Shown piece after piece: positions 7,254 through 16,565 of a stretch of DNA of 64,000 bases. The position numbers and the translations under genes were made by a program. The notes below the pieces were generated by a model. The model was not told the DNA's origin, made no database searches, and saw nothing but the letters and a program-made list of their open reading frames with translations. Positions within the stretch are counted from its first letter, which is position 1, and each line of letters opens with the position of its first letter. Origin of the DNA: Novosphingobium profundi (GTDB taxonomy: Bacteria > Pseudomonadota > Alphaproteobacteria > Sphingomonadales > Sphingomonadaceae); assembly GCF_018491765.1 (NCBI RefSeq), contig NZ_JABWCU010000005.1:1-64000 (forward strand), given 5' to 3'.

Positions 7254-8933
7254 ATGTCCGGTGTGTGTGTTCCCTTCCGTCTGGCCCCTCTCCTGTTGGC
7301 CCTGCTGGCCTGCGGATGCGGCGGGGGCGATGCCTCCACCATCGCGATCGCCGTCGTCGAGGCACCTGCGCTCGAGGCGATACCGGCCGAGACCGACACC
7401 AATTCCGCGCGCCTGATCCGCGCCGCGACGAGCGAGGGCCTGGTCGCCTTCGACGCGCAGGGCCGCGTCGTTCCTGCGCTTGCCGATCGCTGGATCATCA
7501 CCGACGACGGTCAGAGCTATATCTTCCGCCTGCGCGACGGCAACTGGCTCAACGGCGACGAGCTGACCGCCAGTTCGGCCCGCGCGGCGCTGATGGCCTC
7601 GCTGCGCGCCATGCGGGGAAGTCCGTTCGAGAGGGACTTGTCCGGCATCGACGAGATCCGCGTCATGGCCGGGCGCGTCATCGAGATTCGTCTCCAGCGG
7701 CCGATGCCCTATCTCCTCCAGCTCCTCGCCCAACCCGAACTCGGTCTGCTTCACGAAAAGCAGGGGTCGGGGCCGATGCGGCGCGTCGACGAGTGGAGCG
7801 AACGGGCCGAGGGCGAGGCAGGCGCCGGTGGGGAAGCGGCAGATCGTGCGCGCGAGGCGGTCGCGAAGGCGGACCCGGTTCCTGAGGGTGGGCCCAAGGG
7901 GCAGGCGATCCGTCTCGCGCCGATCGAACCCGGGCGGCTCGGGCTCCCCGACGTCGAATCCTGGGATACGCGCACGCGGCCGGTCGACATGCACGTGCTG
8001 AGCGGAGCCGAGGCGGTGCGCCAGTTCAACGCAGGGACGGTCGACCTCGTGCTGGGCGGGCGCATCCAGGACTTCCTGCTGACACGCAGCGTGGGCATCT
8101 TGCGCGGCACCATCCAGCTCGATCCGGTGGTCGGCCTGTTCGGCCTGCACGTCATGAACGACAAGGGGTTCCTGGCCGACCCCGCCAACCGCGAAGCGCT
8201 TGCAATGGCGATAGACCGCGAAGCCTTGCTCGACCCCTTCGGCGTGGGCGGCTGGCATCCCAGCACGCGCATCGTCTCGCCCAGTCTCGAGGGCGATCTG
8301 GGCACCATCGGCGAGCGCTGGGGCGAGCAGAGCGTGCCGCAGCGCCGCGACGTGGCGGCGGGCCGCGTACGGGCCTGGATGCTGCGGACCGCTGCGCAGC
8401 CGAAGTCGGATGAGCCGCCGGCAAGGGGCACCGCGACCGGCAAACCCGCGGCACCCGGCAAGCCCGGACAGCCTCCGGCAGCCCCTCTCGACAACGCGCC
8501 CGAGGTTTCGGTGTGGTTGCCCGAGGGCGATGGTTCGCAGATCCTCTTCGCGCGTCTTTCGGCCGATCTTGCGGCGATCAGTGTGCGGCTGGTGCGCACC
8601 AACGAAGCGGGCGAGGCCGACCTTTTGCTGGTTGACGACGTCGCGCGTTACCCCCGCGCGACCTGGTTCCTCAACCGCCTCTCCTGCGCGGCCCGGCAGG
8701 GCCTGTGTTCGGCCGAGGCCGACACCCGCGTCGACGAGGCGGCTGCCGCCACTTCGCCCGAGGACCGCGCCGCGCTGCTGAGCGAGGCCGAGGCGGAACT
8801 AACCGCCGCCAACGTGTTTATCCCCTTCGGAACCCCCATTCGCTGGTCGCTGGTGCGCGGCAGCGTCAGCGGGTTCGCGACCAACAGCTGGGGCTGGCAC
8901 CCCTTGATGCCCTTGTCCTGGCTGCCCAAATAA
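7254..8933 (+). CDS. solute-binding lipoprotein (SBP family 5-like)
   Basis: A 559-residue periplasmic binding protein of the peptide/opine/nickel type. The N-terminus is a lipoprotein signal with a lipobox ending at C20 (LLALLACG). The region around NDKGFLADPANREALAMAIDRE is typical of SBP_bac_5. Two low-complexity inserts stand out: an Ala/Glu/Gly-rich stretch around residues 180-220 and a Pro/Ala/Gly/Lys-rich stretch around 385-420. No permease or ATPase genes lie nearby, so it may serve a transporter encoded elsewhere or have another role. The 7254 ATG gives the lipoprotein signal; the frame remains open upstream. Confidence 0.78.
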   Translation: MSGVCVPFRLAPLLLALLACGCGGGDASTIAIAVVEAPALEAIPAETDTNSARLIRAATSEGLVAFDAQGRVVPALADRWIITDDGQSYIFRLRDGNWLNGDELTASSARAALMASLRAMRGSPFERDLSGIDEIRVMAGRVIEIRLQRPMPYLLQLLAQPELGLLHEKQGSGPMRRVDEWSERAEGEAGAGGEAADRAREAVAKADPVPEGGPKGQAIRLAPIEPGRLGLPDVESWDTRTRPVDMHVLSGAEAVRQFNAGTVDLVLGGRIQDFLLTRSVGILRGTIQLDPVVGLFGLHVMNDKGFLADPANREALAMAIDREALLDPFGVGGWHPSTRIVSPSLEGDLGTIGERWGEQSVPQRRDVAAGRVRAWMLRTAAQPKSDEPPARGTATGKPAAPGKPGQPPAAPLDNAPEVSVWLPEGDGSQILFARLSADLAAISVRLVRTNEAGEADLLLVDDVARYPRATWFLNRLSCAARQGLCSAEADTRVDEAAAATSPEDRAALLSEAEAELTAANVFIPFGTPIRWSLVRGSVSGFATNSWGWHPLMPLSWLPK

Positions 8934-8978
8934 GGCGAACCGGCACGACGTGTACCGGGTTTGAAGGAAGGGTTCGAC

Positions 8979-9398
8979 GTGGCGGCTGGTCAGGACTGGA
9001 TGCAGGGCCGGGAGATGCCCCTCCCGCTGGGCAACGATCCGATGGCGGTTCGCCGCCGGATCGAGGCGCTCGAGTATCTCCTCGAACGCGCGGTTACCGT
9101 CCCGGGGATCAACCGCAAGGTCGGGCTCGACGCCATCGTCGGCCTGGTGCCGGTTGCGGGGGACATGATCTCGGCGGCGCTTGGCCTCTACATCGTGTGG
9201 GAGGCGCGCAACCTGGGCATGTCGAAGTGGCAGCTGGCGCGCATGACCGCGAACGTGGGCTTCGACACGCTGGTGGGCGCCGTGCCCTTGGCAGGCGATC
9301 TGTTCGACTTCCTCTACCGCTCGAACAGCCGCAATCTCAAGATCATCCTCAAGCATCTGGACAAGCACCATCCGCACACCCGCATCATCGAGGGCTGA
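8979..9398 (+). CDS. DUF4112 family membrane protein
   Basis: A 139-residue protein of the DUF4112 family. It has two related hydrophobic segments, GLDAIVGLVPVAGDMISAAL and GFDTLVGAVPLAGDLFDFLY, spaced by about 50 residues, and a basic C-terminus. Function is unknown. The GTG at 8979 is chosen because GAAGGAAGGG ends six bases before it; an in-frame TTG at 8961 lies on that ribosome binding site. Confidence 0.8.
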   Translation: MAAGQDWMQGREMPLPLGNDPMAVRRRIEALEYLLERAVTVPGINRKVGLDAIVGLVPVAGDMISAALGLYIVWEARNLGMSKWQLARMTANVGFDTLVGAVPLAGDLFDFLYRSNSRNLKIILKHLDKHHPHTRIIEG

Positions 9399-9399
9399 A

Positions 9400-9648
9400 A
9401 TGGTCCGTTCGTTTCGTTCGGATGTCGCCCCCGGCGTGGCGCTCTGCGCTTTGCTGCTGGCGTTGGCCGCCTGCGGGCAGGCCGAGAGCGATCCGGGCCC
9501 GGGCGGGGTCACCGTGGGCGAGGCGCAAGCGCTCGACGCCGCCGCGCAGATGCTCGACGAACGGCGCGTGCCCGAAGCCGCACTTCACCCCTCGGACGAG
9601 GGGACGGCTCTGCCGGCGACTTCGGCCGAGGCCTCGGCAACTCCCTAA
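9400..9648 (+). CDS. small lipoprotein, unknown
   Basis: An 82-residue protein that starts one base after the DUF4112 stop. Residues 1-25 form a lipoprotein signal with a lipobox ending at C25 (LALAACGQ). The remainder is short, acidic and rich in Ala, Pro and Ser, with no recognisable domain. It is likely to be a real exported lipoprotein because of the signal and tight linkage, but its role is unknown. Confidence 0.6.
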   Translation: MVRSFRSDVAPGVALCALLLALAACGQAESDPGPGGVTVGEAQALDAAAQMLDERRVPEAALHPSDEGTALPATSAEASATP

Positions 9649-9669
9649 GACCGGGCAATCGGGGCCGGG

Positions 9670-10086
9670 TCAGTCGTGGCGGACCTTGCCGCGCCCGGCC
9701 TTCACGTCGCTGCGGATCTTCTTGCCCTTGAGGCGCTGGGTCTTGCCCACGCGGTTGAGGCGGCTCTTGGCACGCTTCTCGGGCAGGTCGTGCGCCTTGG
9801 CGATGAGCTCGGCCATCCGCTCGCGCGCATCGGCGCGGTTGGCTTCCTGCGTGCGGTACTGCCGGGCGGTCAGGATCAGCTCGCCGCTTGCCGTCATGCG
9901 GCTCCCGGCGAGGTCCTTGAAACGGGCGAAGACGGCGGGGCTGAGGCGCAGCGCGTAGACGTTGAGCCGCAGCTGTACCGCCGAGGCGACCTTGTTGACG
10001 TTCTGCCCGCCCGGGCCCGAGGCGGCGATGAAGCTTTCCGAGCAGTGCGCGTGTGCCCGGGCGATGGCGTCCTCGGCCTCGCTCAT
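9670..10086 (-). CDS. arfB: alternative ribosome-rescue factor ArfB
   Basis: A 138-residue class-I release-factor-like peptidyl-tRNA hydrolase (YaeJ/ICT1 family). The GGQ motif is at residues 26-28 (SGPGGQNVNK), and the C-terminus is a basic tail with the KRAKSRLNRVGKTQRLKGKK stretch that enters the mRNA channel of stalled ribosomes. It frees ribosomes that have run off a broken mRNA. The start overlaps the RluA-family stop by four bases, so it is the last gene of the minus-strand operon. Confidence 0.92.
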   Translation of the reverse strand: MSEAEDAIARAHAHCSESFIAASGPGGQNVNKVASAVQLRLNVYALRLSPAVFARFKDLAGSRMTASGELILTARQYRTQEANRADARERMAELIAKAHDLPEKRAKSRLNRVGKTQRLKGKKIRSDVKAGRGKVRHD

Positions 10087-10736
10087 GCCTCTCCGAAACC
10101 GAGCGCGACGAAATCCGCCGGAAGCGGGGCCATCGCGCCGATCGGCTCCTTGTTCGCGCGCGGCACGAGCAGGCCGGCGGCGTGCAGCATCGTGCGGCGC
10201 ATGCCGCTGCGGCTGCCGTAGACGGGATCGCCGAGCAGCGCCGCGCCGAGGCCCGAAGCGGCGTGGACGCGAATCTGGTGGGTACGGCCGGTCTCGGGGC
10301 GGAACTCGACGAGCGTGCGTCCGTCGATTTCAGCCAGCTTGCGCCAGTGCGTGGTCGAGGGCTTGCCCTTGCGTGCGGGGATCATGCGCCAGCCGTCCTT
10401 CACCGTGCTGACCTTGGAGAGCGAGAGCGCGATCGTGCCCTCTTCTCCTTCGATCAGCCCGTCGACCACGCCGAGGTAGCGCTTTTCGACGAGGCGCTCC
10501 TCGAAGGCCGCCGAGAAGCGCTTGAGCGCCTTGGGGTTGCGCGCCAGCAGCAGGCAACCCGAAGTGTCCTGGTCGAGCCGGTGGACGGGGATCGGCGGGC
10601 GCTGGAAGCCGAGGCGGAGCGTCTCGAGATAGTCCTCGAGGCAGGCGCCGCCCGCGCGCGGGCGGTCGATCGGGAGGCCGGCGGGCTTGTCGATGACGAG
10701 CGCTTCGCCGTCTTCGTAGAGGATCGGGATTTCCAT
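10083..10736 (-). CDS. RluA-family pseudouridine synthase
   Basis: A 217-residue enzyme with the RluA catalytic motif HRLDQDTSG; D55 is the nucleophile. There is no S4 domain at the N-terminus, as in the RluA/TruC-type enzymes that act on rRNA or tRNA. The exact uridine cannot be told from sequence. The ATG overlaps the aminotransferase stop by one base (TGATG) and the stop overlaps the arfB start. Confidence 0.9.
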   Translation of the reverse strand: MEIPILYEDGEALVIDKPAGLPIDRPRAGGACLEDYLETLRLGFQRPPIPVHRLDQDTSGCLLLARNPKALKRFSAAFEERLVEKRYLGVVDGLIEGEEGTIALSLSKVSTVKDGWRMIPARKGKPSTTHWRKLAEIDGRTLVEFRPETGRTHQIRVHAASGLGAALLGDPVYGSRSGMRRTMLHAAGLLVPRANKEPIGAMAPLPADFVALGFGEA

Positions 10737-11905
10737 CAGGCGAGGGCCTTTGCAATGCGGCGCAGCGCCTCGTCCAGCTTGGCCTCGTCGGCGGCGAAAC
10801 TGATCCGGAATCCGTCCCTCCCGCCAAAGGCCGAGGCCGGAACGATGGCGACGCCATGTTCGAGAATGTGGAGCGCGAGCTTCGCGTCGTCGCCGAAGCG
10901 GCCCATCAGCGGGGCAGCGTCGATCATGCAGTAGAACGCGCCCTCGGGTGTGGGGGTGGAAAGGCCCGGGATCGCGTTGATCGCGCCCACCACCATGTCG
11001 CGCCGCGCGCGGAAACGCTCGCGCCAGTCAAGCAGGAATTCCTGCGGGCCCTCGAGCGCGGCGACGGCGGCGGCCTGGCTGAACGAGCAGGGGTTGCCCG
11101 AGGAATGCGACTGGAGCCGCTCCATCGCCCGGATCAGCCATTCGGGACCGGCGGCAAGGCCGATGCGAAAGCCTGTCATGGCGTGGCTCTTGGAGACCCC
11201 CGAGACAGTCAGGATACGCTCGGCAAGGTCGGGGCAGAGCGCGGCAAGGGTGGCGTGCGGGGCGCCCGAATAGTTGATCGGGGCATAAATGTCGTCGGAA
11301 AGGACCATCACGCGCGGATGGCGGCGCAGCACCTCGCCGATGCCCAGCAGCAGCTCGCGCGGATAGCACGCGCCGGTCGGGTTGCCCGGGCTGTTGAGCA
11401 TGACCCACTGCGTGCGCGGGCCGATCTGTGCCTCGAGATCGGCGGGCGAGAACAGGAAGTTGTTCGTCGCCGAGGTCTTGAGCGGGACCACCTTGCCACC
11501 GGCAAAGCGGATGATCTCGGGATAGCTGACCCACCAGGGCGAGGGCACGATCACTTCTTCGCCCTCGCTGACGGTCGCCAGCATGGCGTGGAAGATCGCC
11601 TGCTTGCCCCCCGCGCTGACGGTTATCTGGGAGACGGGGACCTCGATGCCCAGATCGCGCGCGAAATGGAGCACGGCCGCGCGCTTGAGCTGCGAGGTGC
11701 CGCCGACCGGCGTGTACTTGGTGAGCCCGGCGTCGAGCGCGGCCTTGGCGGCCTCGAGCACGTGGGCGGGCGTTGCGAAATCGGGCTCGCCCACCGAGAG
11801 CGAGATGATGTCGCGGCCTTCCTCGCGGAGCTGGATCGCGCGGTCGGTCATCGCCGTCGTCTGCGAGGGGGCGATGCGCGAAAGGGCGGTGCTGATGTGG
11901 TTCAC
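10736..11905 (-). CDS. class I/II aminotransferase (aspartate aminotransferase type)
   Basis: A 389-residue fold-type I PLP aminotransferase. The cofactor lysine is K239 in VSGVSKSHAMTGFRIG and the NSPGNPTG motif is at 171-178. It groups by sequence with the Ib aspartate/prephenate-type aminotransferases, but the substrate is uncertain. The start is GTG at 11905, overlapping the pabBC stop. The neighbouring pabBC makes a role in chorismate-related or amino acid metabolism possible. Confidence 0.85.
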   Translation of the reverse strand: MNHISTALSRIAPSQTTAMTDRAIQLREEGRDIISLSVGEPDFATPAHVLEAAKAALDAGLTKYTPVGGTSQLKRAAVLHFARDLGIEVPVSQITVSAGGKQAIFHAMLATVSEGEEVIVPSPWWVSYPEIIRFAGGKVVPLKTSATNNFLFSPADLEAQIGPRTQWVMLNSPGNPTGACYPRELLLGIGEVLRRHPRVMVLSDDIYAPINYSGAPHATLAALCPDLAERILTVSGVSKSHAMTGFRIGLAAGPEWLIRAMERLQSHSSGNPCSFSQAAAVAALEGPQEFLLDWRERFRARRDMVVGAINAIPGLSTPTPEGAFYCMIDAAPLMGRFGDDAKLALHILEHGVAIVPASAFGGRDGFRISFAADEAKLDEALRRIAKALA

Positions 11906-13728
11906 GTGAGGAGCTTTGCAGGAAAGAGGCCACGCACCGCGTTGCCCAGGAGAAAACCGTCGGCGAGATCGTCGAGCGTGAGACGCGCCTCGCGCGCACG
12001 GCCGTCCTCGAGGAGCGAGCGGCGCAGCACGCCGGGAAGGAGCCCGAGCGAGGCCGCAGGGGTCAGAAACTGGCCGTCGCGCTCCACGAAGATGTTGGTG
12101 AAGCTGCCCTCGGTCACGCAGCCATCGTCGCGCAGGAACAGCGCTTCGCCTGCACCCGCCTCGCGTGCGAGGGCAAGCCCCGCCTCGTAGAAGCCGCGGT
12201 CGCTGGTCTTGTGCGCGAGGCGCCAGTCCGAGGTGTCGACCGGGAGCGGCAGCACGGCCACGACCAGCGGCTGTGCCGGGGTTTCGGGCAAGGGCGCAAG
12301 TTCGAGCGAATAGGCGCCCGAACGGCCTGCGACGAGGCGCAGCTTGGCCGGCGCCTCGGCGTCGAAGCAGAGCGCCTGGATGGCGTTGCGCACGGCGTGG
12401 CGGTCGAAGCTGAAGCCGAGCGCGGCTGCGCTCCCCTTGATGCGTTCGAGGTGGAGTTCGAGCAGTGGGATGCCCTCGTCGGGCGTGAAGCGCATGGTCT
12501 CGATCAGGTCGAACCGCGCCGGCGACACCGCCAAGCCTCCCGTCTGCATTGCCGAACCGCGCACGAAACCCCCTTTGACAAGACACTCCCGCCATTCGGG
12601 CAGGCTTTGCGAATCCGCCACGATGGCCCCGCCGACCCCCAGGGTCGCCCTCCCGGAAACCGGGGTCGCTCCGGACTTGTCCGGGGTCAGGCGCAAGGTG
12701 CGGATTGCCACATTAAACACGCTGTCGCCAGTGGGTTCGATATAACCCACCGAGCCGCAATAGAGCTCGCGCGGGGCCTGTTCCACCTCGGCGATCAGTT
12801 CCATCGCCCGGATCTTGGGCGCGCCGGTGATCGATCCGCAGGGAAACAGTGCGCGCAAGAGGTCGACGGCGCCATTGCCGGGGGCGAGCCGGGCCTCGAC
12901 CGTGGAGACCATCTGGTGGACCGTGGGATAGCTCTCGATCGCGAACGGCGCAGGCACGTGGACGCTGCCCGCCTCGGCCACGCGCGACAGGTCGTTGCGC
13001 ATGAGGTCGAGGATCATCAGGTTCTCGGCGCGGTCCTTGGGCGAGGCGGCCAGTTCCTCGCGCAGGGCTGCGTCCTCGGCGGCGTCGCGTCCGCGCGGGC
13101 GGGTGCCCTTCATCGGGCGGGCGTGGATCGCGCGATCGCGGATCTGGAAGAACAGTTCGGGCGAGAAGCTGAGGTGCCAGTCCTCGCCGTCGTGGATCAC
13201 CGCGCCATAGCCCGCCTGCGCGGCGCCGCGCATCGCCGCATAGAGCGCCAGCGGGTCGCCCGACCAGGGCCCTGCGAGCGGCATCGTCAGGTTGGCCTGG
13301 TAGATGTCGCCCGCGTGGATCGCGGCGTGCAGGGTTTCGAAGGCCTGGGTATATTCGCCAAGCGTGATCTGCGGCCTCAGCGGCCCGATCCATGGCGCCT
13401 CGCCGTGCGCGTGGCGCGAAAGCCACAGCGGCATCGCTTGGGCGGGAATCGTCTCGTGGCGGGTGAAGGCGCCGAACCAGACCAGCGGCCCGGTGCAGCC
13501 GGTGTCCCGAGCGGCAAGACGCGCTTCGAGCGCGAGGCCGGCCTCGTAGGCCATGTATCCTGCAAGGTGCAGCCCTTCGCCGGCGAGCGCCTCGATCCGC
13601 GCAAGCGCGGGGGAGACCTCGGCCGGAGTGCGCGCGGTGACGATCTCCACCGGATCGCGGTAGAGGCGCGCGTCCACGGCGCCATGGGCGCGGGCGTCGT
13701 CGAGAAGGAGGAAGGGTTGGGTCATCAC
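11902..13728 (-). CDS. pabBC: bifunctional aminodeoxychorismate synthase I / lyase (PabBC fusion)
   Basis: A 608-residue fusion for p-aminobenzoate synthesis, a folate precursor. Residues of about 60-390 are a chorismate-binding synthase domain (PMKGTRPRG, LFPCGSITGAPK, ELYCGSVGY). Residues of about 400-608 are a class-IV aminotransferase or lyase domain (FDLIETMRF near its start and GFLLGNAVRGLFPAKLL at its end). The fusion should turn chorismate and ammonia into p-aminobenzoate with a glutaminase (PabA) supplied elsewhere. It is first of four overlapping minus-strand genes. Confidence 0.88.
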   Translation of the reverse strand: MMTQPFLLLDDARAHGAVDARLYRDPVEIVTARTPAEVSPALARIEALAGEGLHLAGYMAYEAGLALEARLAARDTGCTGPLVWFGAFTRHETIPAQAMPLWLSRHAHGEAPWIGPLRPQITLGEYTQAFETLHAAIHAGDIYQANLTMPLAGPWSGDPLALYAAMRGAAQAGYGAVIHDGEDWHLSFSPELFFQIRDRAIHARPMKGTRPRGRDAAEDAALREELAASPKDRAENLMILDLMRNDLSRVAEAGSVHVPAPFAIESYPTVHQMVSTVEARLAPGNGAVDLLRALFPCGSITGAPKIRAMELIAEVEQAPRELYCGSVGYIEPTGDSVFNVAIRTLRLTPDKSGATPVSGRATLGVGGAIVADSQSLPEWRECLVKGGFVRGSAMQTGGLAVSPARFDLIETMRFTPDEGIPLLELHLERIKGSAAALGFSFDRHAVRNAIQALCFDAEAPAKLRLVAGRSGAYSLELAPLPETPAQPLVVAVLPLPVDTSDWRLAHKTSDRGFYEAGLALAREAGAGEALFLRDDGCVTEGSFTNIFVERDGQFLTPAASLGLLPGVLRRSLLEDGRAREARLTLDDLADGFLLGNAVRGLFPAKLLT

Positions 13729-13919
13729 ATTGTCGCTGGCCCCTTAGAGCATATCGCGGGCTTCTGGGAACACCTGGCGCAGGGGAAAATGCGCATGAGA
13801 GTTCGAGAAGTTCGCGTCCGGGCGGTGAAAAAGGCGCTCGCCCGCCCGGCAAGCCGCTTCTATCAGCGGGGACACACTGATATTCCAGACGGATAGCAAT
13901 AAGGGCAGGGCGAAGCACG

Positions 13920-15518
13920 ATGAGCGCAATCTATCTCGGCCTCGGGGCCAACGAGGAGCGTCAGGAGCTGCGGCTGGGCCGAGCGAACCGCCACGGGCTG
14001 ATCGCGGGCGCGACCGGCACCGGCAAGACGGTGACCTTGCAGACGATCGCCGAGCAGTTCTCGGCGCAAGGGGTTCCGGTTTTCCTGGCCGACGTGAAGG
14101 GCGACCTTTCGGGCATCGCCATGGCCGGAAGCCCGCTCGCCAAGAACGCCGACAAGCTGGAGGGCCGCGCGCGCGAGATCGGCATCGCCGACTACGCTTA
14201 CGCCGACAATCCGGCGGTGTTCTGGGACATCTACGGCACGCAGGGCCATGCCGTACGCACCACGATCTCGGAAATGGGGCCGCTGCTGCTGGCGCGCCTG
14301 CTCGATCTCAACGACACGCAGGAGGGCGTGCTCAACATCGTCTTTCGCGTGGCGGACGAGCAGGGCCTGCTGCTGCTCGACCTGGCCGATCTTCAGGCGA
14401 TGCTGGCTTACGCGGCCGAGAATGCCTCCGAACTCTCGGGCAAGTACGGCAATGTTACCAAGGCCAGCGTTGGCGCGATCCAGCGCCAGTTGCTCACCCT
14501 CGAGAGCCAGGGGGCAGGCCAGTTCTTCGGCGAGCCCGCGCTCGAGATCGAGGATTTCCTGAAGCTAGACGACGAGGGGCGCGGCATCGTCAACGTGCTG
14601 GCCGCCGACCAGCTCATGCGCAGCCCCAAGCTCTACGCGACCTTCCTGCTCTGGCTGCTGTCCGAGCTTTTCGAGGCGCTGCCCGAGGTCGGTGATCCGG
14701 ACAAGCCCAAGCTGGTGTTCTTCTTCGACGAGGCGCACTTGCTTTTCGACGATGCCCCCAAGGCGCTGCTCGACACGGTCGAGACAGTCGTGCGCCTGAT
14801 CCGCTCGAAGGGGGTGGGTGTCTACTTCGTCACGCAGAACCCGGTCGACATTCCCGAAAAGATCGCAGGCCAGCTGGGTAACCGCGTCCAGCATGCGCTG
14901 CGCGCCTTCACCGTGCGCGACAAGCGCGCGATCAAGGCGGCCGCCGAGACCTTCCGTATCAACCCCGATCTCGACGTCGAGGCGGCGATTACCGAGCTCA
15001 AGGTGGGCGAGGCGCTCGTCTCGACGCTGGACGAGGACGGCGCGCCGGGCGTGGTCCAGCGCACCCTGATCGCGCCTCCGCGTTCGCGGCTAGGGCCGGT
15101 GAGCGACAAGGAGCGTGCGATCGTTCAGTCGATCAGCCCCTTCGCGGGCAAGTACGACACGCCGGTCGATCGCGAGAGCGCCGAGGAAGTGCTCGCGGCC
15201 AAGGCGGCCGATGCGGCTGCGACGGCGCAGGAAGTGGCCGAGCAGGGCGAGGAAGAGGTACGCAAGCGCGAGCGGCGCAGCCCGGGTCTGTGGGATGGCA
15301 TCGGTGGCAAGGTCGCCAAGGCGGCGGCGGGAGCCGCGGCGGCGAGCGCGGGCTCGATCCTCGCGCAGAAAATGCAGGGCAAGCGGAGCCGGGCCAATCC
15401 CGGGGCCTCGGCCGCGAGCGCGGCGGCGGGCACGGTCGGCTCGGTGCTCGAGCGGGCGATCGGAATCCCCGGGATCGGTCGGTTCGCCCGCAACCTCATC
15501 GGCGGGCTGATGCGCTAG
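13920..15518 (+). CDS. HerA-like ATPase (DUF853 family)
   Basis: A 532-residue HerA/FtsK-related ATPase of the DUF853/YjgR family. The Walker A motif GATGTGKT is at residues 30-37 and Walker B with DEAH is at about 263-272 ([13 protein letters not shown]). A QNP-containing sensor motif follows. The C-terminal 110 residues are a charged linker and an Ala/Gly-rich stretch. No NurA partner is adjacent, unlike archaeal HerA. Its function in bacteria is not settled. The ATG follows GGCAGGGCG. Confidence 0.87.
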   Translation: MSAIYLGLGANEERQELRLGRANRHGLIAGATGTGKTVTLQTIAEQFSAQGVPVFLADVKGDLSGIAMAGSPLAKNADKLEGRAREIGIADYAYADNPAVFWDIYGTQGHAVRTTISEMGPLLLARLLDLNDTQEGVLNIVFRVADEQGLLLLDLADLQAMLAYAAENASELSGKYGNVTKASVGAIQRQLLTLESQGAGQFFGEPALEIEDFLKLDDEGRGIVNVLAADQLMRSPKLYATFLLWLLSELFEALPEVGDPDKPKLVFFFDEAHLLFDDAPKALLDTVETVVRLIRSKGVGVYFVTQNPVDIPEKIAGQLGNRVQHALRAFTVRDKRAIKAAAETFRINPDLDVEAAITELKVGEALVSTLDEDGAPGVVQRTLIAPPRSRLGPVSDKERAIVQSISPFAGKYDTPVDRESAEEVLAAKAADAAATAQEVAEQGEEEVRKRERRSPGLWDGIGGKVAKAAAGAAAASAGSILAQKMQGKRSRANPGASAASAAAGTVGSVLERAIGIPGIGRFARNLIGGLMR

Positions 15519-15530
15519 CCGCAAACGAGA

Positions 15531-15556
15531 ACGGGGCGGGCCATGGCCCACCCCGT
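15531..15556. terminator. hairpin terminator between convergent genes
   Basis: Twelve-base arms ACGGGGCGGGCC and GGCCCACCCCGT pair around AT, with a single mismatch. It lies 12 bases after the HerA-like stop and downstream of the OmpA-family gene on the other strand, so it may serve both. The T run is short. Confidence 0.6.
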
Positions 15557-15586
15557 TTCCGCGATCGGATGTTGCAATCCGAAGTG

Positions 15587-15642
15587 GCGATCAGATACCG
15601 GCGATCAGATACCGGCGATCAGATACCGGCGATCAGATACCG
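15587..15642. repeat. four-copy 14-bp tandem repeat
   Basis: Four exact copies of GCGATCAGATACCG lie head to tail. The copy nearest the OmpA-family gene supplies its last codons and stop (GGT ATC TGA on the minus strand). Because 14 is not a multiple of three, successive copies present TGA in different frames. Confidence 0.95.
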
Positions 15643-16565
15643 TCCAGGCCCTTGGAGACCAGGATGTTGACCGCGACGCGGCGGTTCTGCGCCTTGCCTT
15701 CGGGGGTGGAATTGTCCGCGAGCGGGTCCGCCTTGGCCATGCCCGTGGGGGTCAGCATGCGATAGGGCTTCCAGTGGCAGGCCTGCTGCAGGTAGTTCAC
15801 CACGCGGCTGGCGCGCTTTTCGCTCAGGACCTGGTTGAAATCGTCGCTGCCGGTGGAGTCGGTGTAGCCCACGACCAGAAGCAGCGCGTTGTCCATGCCT
15901 TCGGCCTGGTTTGCGGCGGTGCACAGCTCGGCCTTGGCTTCGGGCGAGAGGTTCGACTTGCCGGTGTCGAAGTTGACGTTGGTCGTGCCCTTGATGTTGT
16001 ACTTGTCGATGTCGGCCATGCGTCCGCGCAGCGCCTCGGTGGCGGCGGTCTGCTCGGCGAAGCCCTGGGCGGTACCGTTGCGGATCATCGAGGCGGTCTT
16101 GAAGTCGTCGTTCTTGAACTTGATCTCGCTGGCGAGCAGCTGGCTGCCGCCCTGCAGGGTCTTGACGGCGACGGGCAGGCCGTTGAGCAGCGAATCTTCG
16201 GCGCGCTCCTTGGTGGCAAGGCCGAGGAACCCGCCCTTGCCCTTGATCTGCGTGGTCTCGCTGATCGCGACGACCGTGCTGGTGCCGTCCTTGGCGGTCA
16301 CCTGGAGCAGGTTGCCCTTGCGCGCGGAAATGATGCCGTCGAGTTCGGGGCCCTCGGTCATCTGCGAGGGGTCCATCGGGGCATCGCCATAGACGGTGGC
16401 CGAGACGTCGGCATCGGGCGCGTCCTGGCCTTGTGCGTAGAGCGCGCTGGTCGGCGCAGCCAGGAGGCCCAGTGCGAGCAGCGCGCCGGTCGTCTTCGCA
16501 AGGCCACTCTGTTTCGAAACGCCCTTCGGCTTGGAAATGCCATTCTGCTGGAAAATGACTGTCAT
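15633..16565 (-). CDS. OmpA-family outer-membrane protein
   Basis: A 310-residue exported protein. The N-terminus carries a signal peptide (hydrophobic stretch about residues 24-44, ending SALYAQ). The C-terminal 120 residues are an OmpA/MotB peptidoglycan-binding domain (NFDTGKSNLSPEA, VVGYTDSTGSDDFN, LSEKRASRVVNYL and NRRVAVNILV). The middle is a small beta-rich region of unknown role rather than a typical OmpA barrel. GGAGGAT precedes the ATG. Its stop lies inside the tandem repeat. Confidence 0.85.
   Translation of the reverse strand: MTVIFQQNGISKPKGVSKQSGLAKTTGALLALGLLAAPTSALYAQGQDAPDADVSATVYGDAPMDPSQMTEGPELDGIISARKGNLLQVTAKDGTSTVVAISETTQIKGKGGFLGLATKERAEDSLLNGLPVAVKTLQGGSQLLASEIKFKNDDFKTASMIRNGTAQGFAEQTAATEALRGRMADIDKYNIKGTTNVNFDTGKSNLSPEAKAELCTAANQAEGMDNALLLVVGYTDSTGSDDFNQVLSEKRASRVVNYLQQACHWKPYRMLTPTGMAKADPLADNSTPEGKAQNRRVAVNILVSKGLDGI

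Noticed and set aside
15587..15642. CRISPR array
   Set aside because: The four 14-bp units have no spacers between them and no cas gene is nearby.
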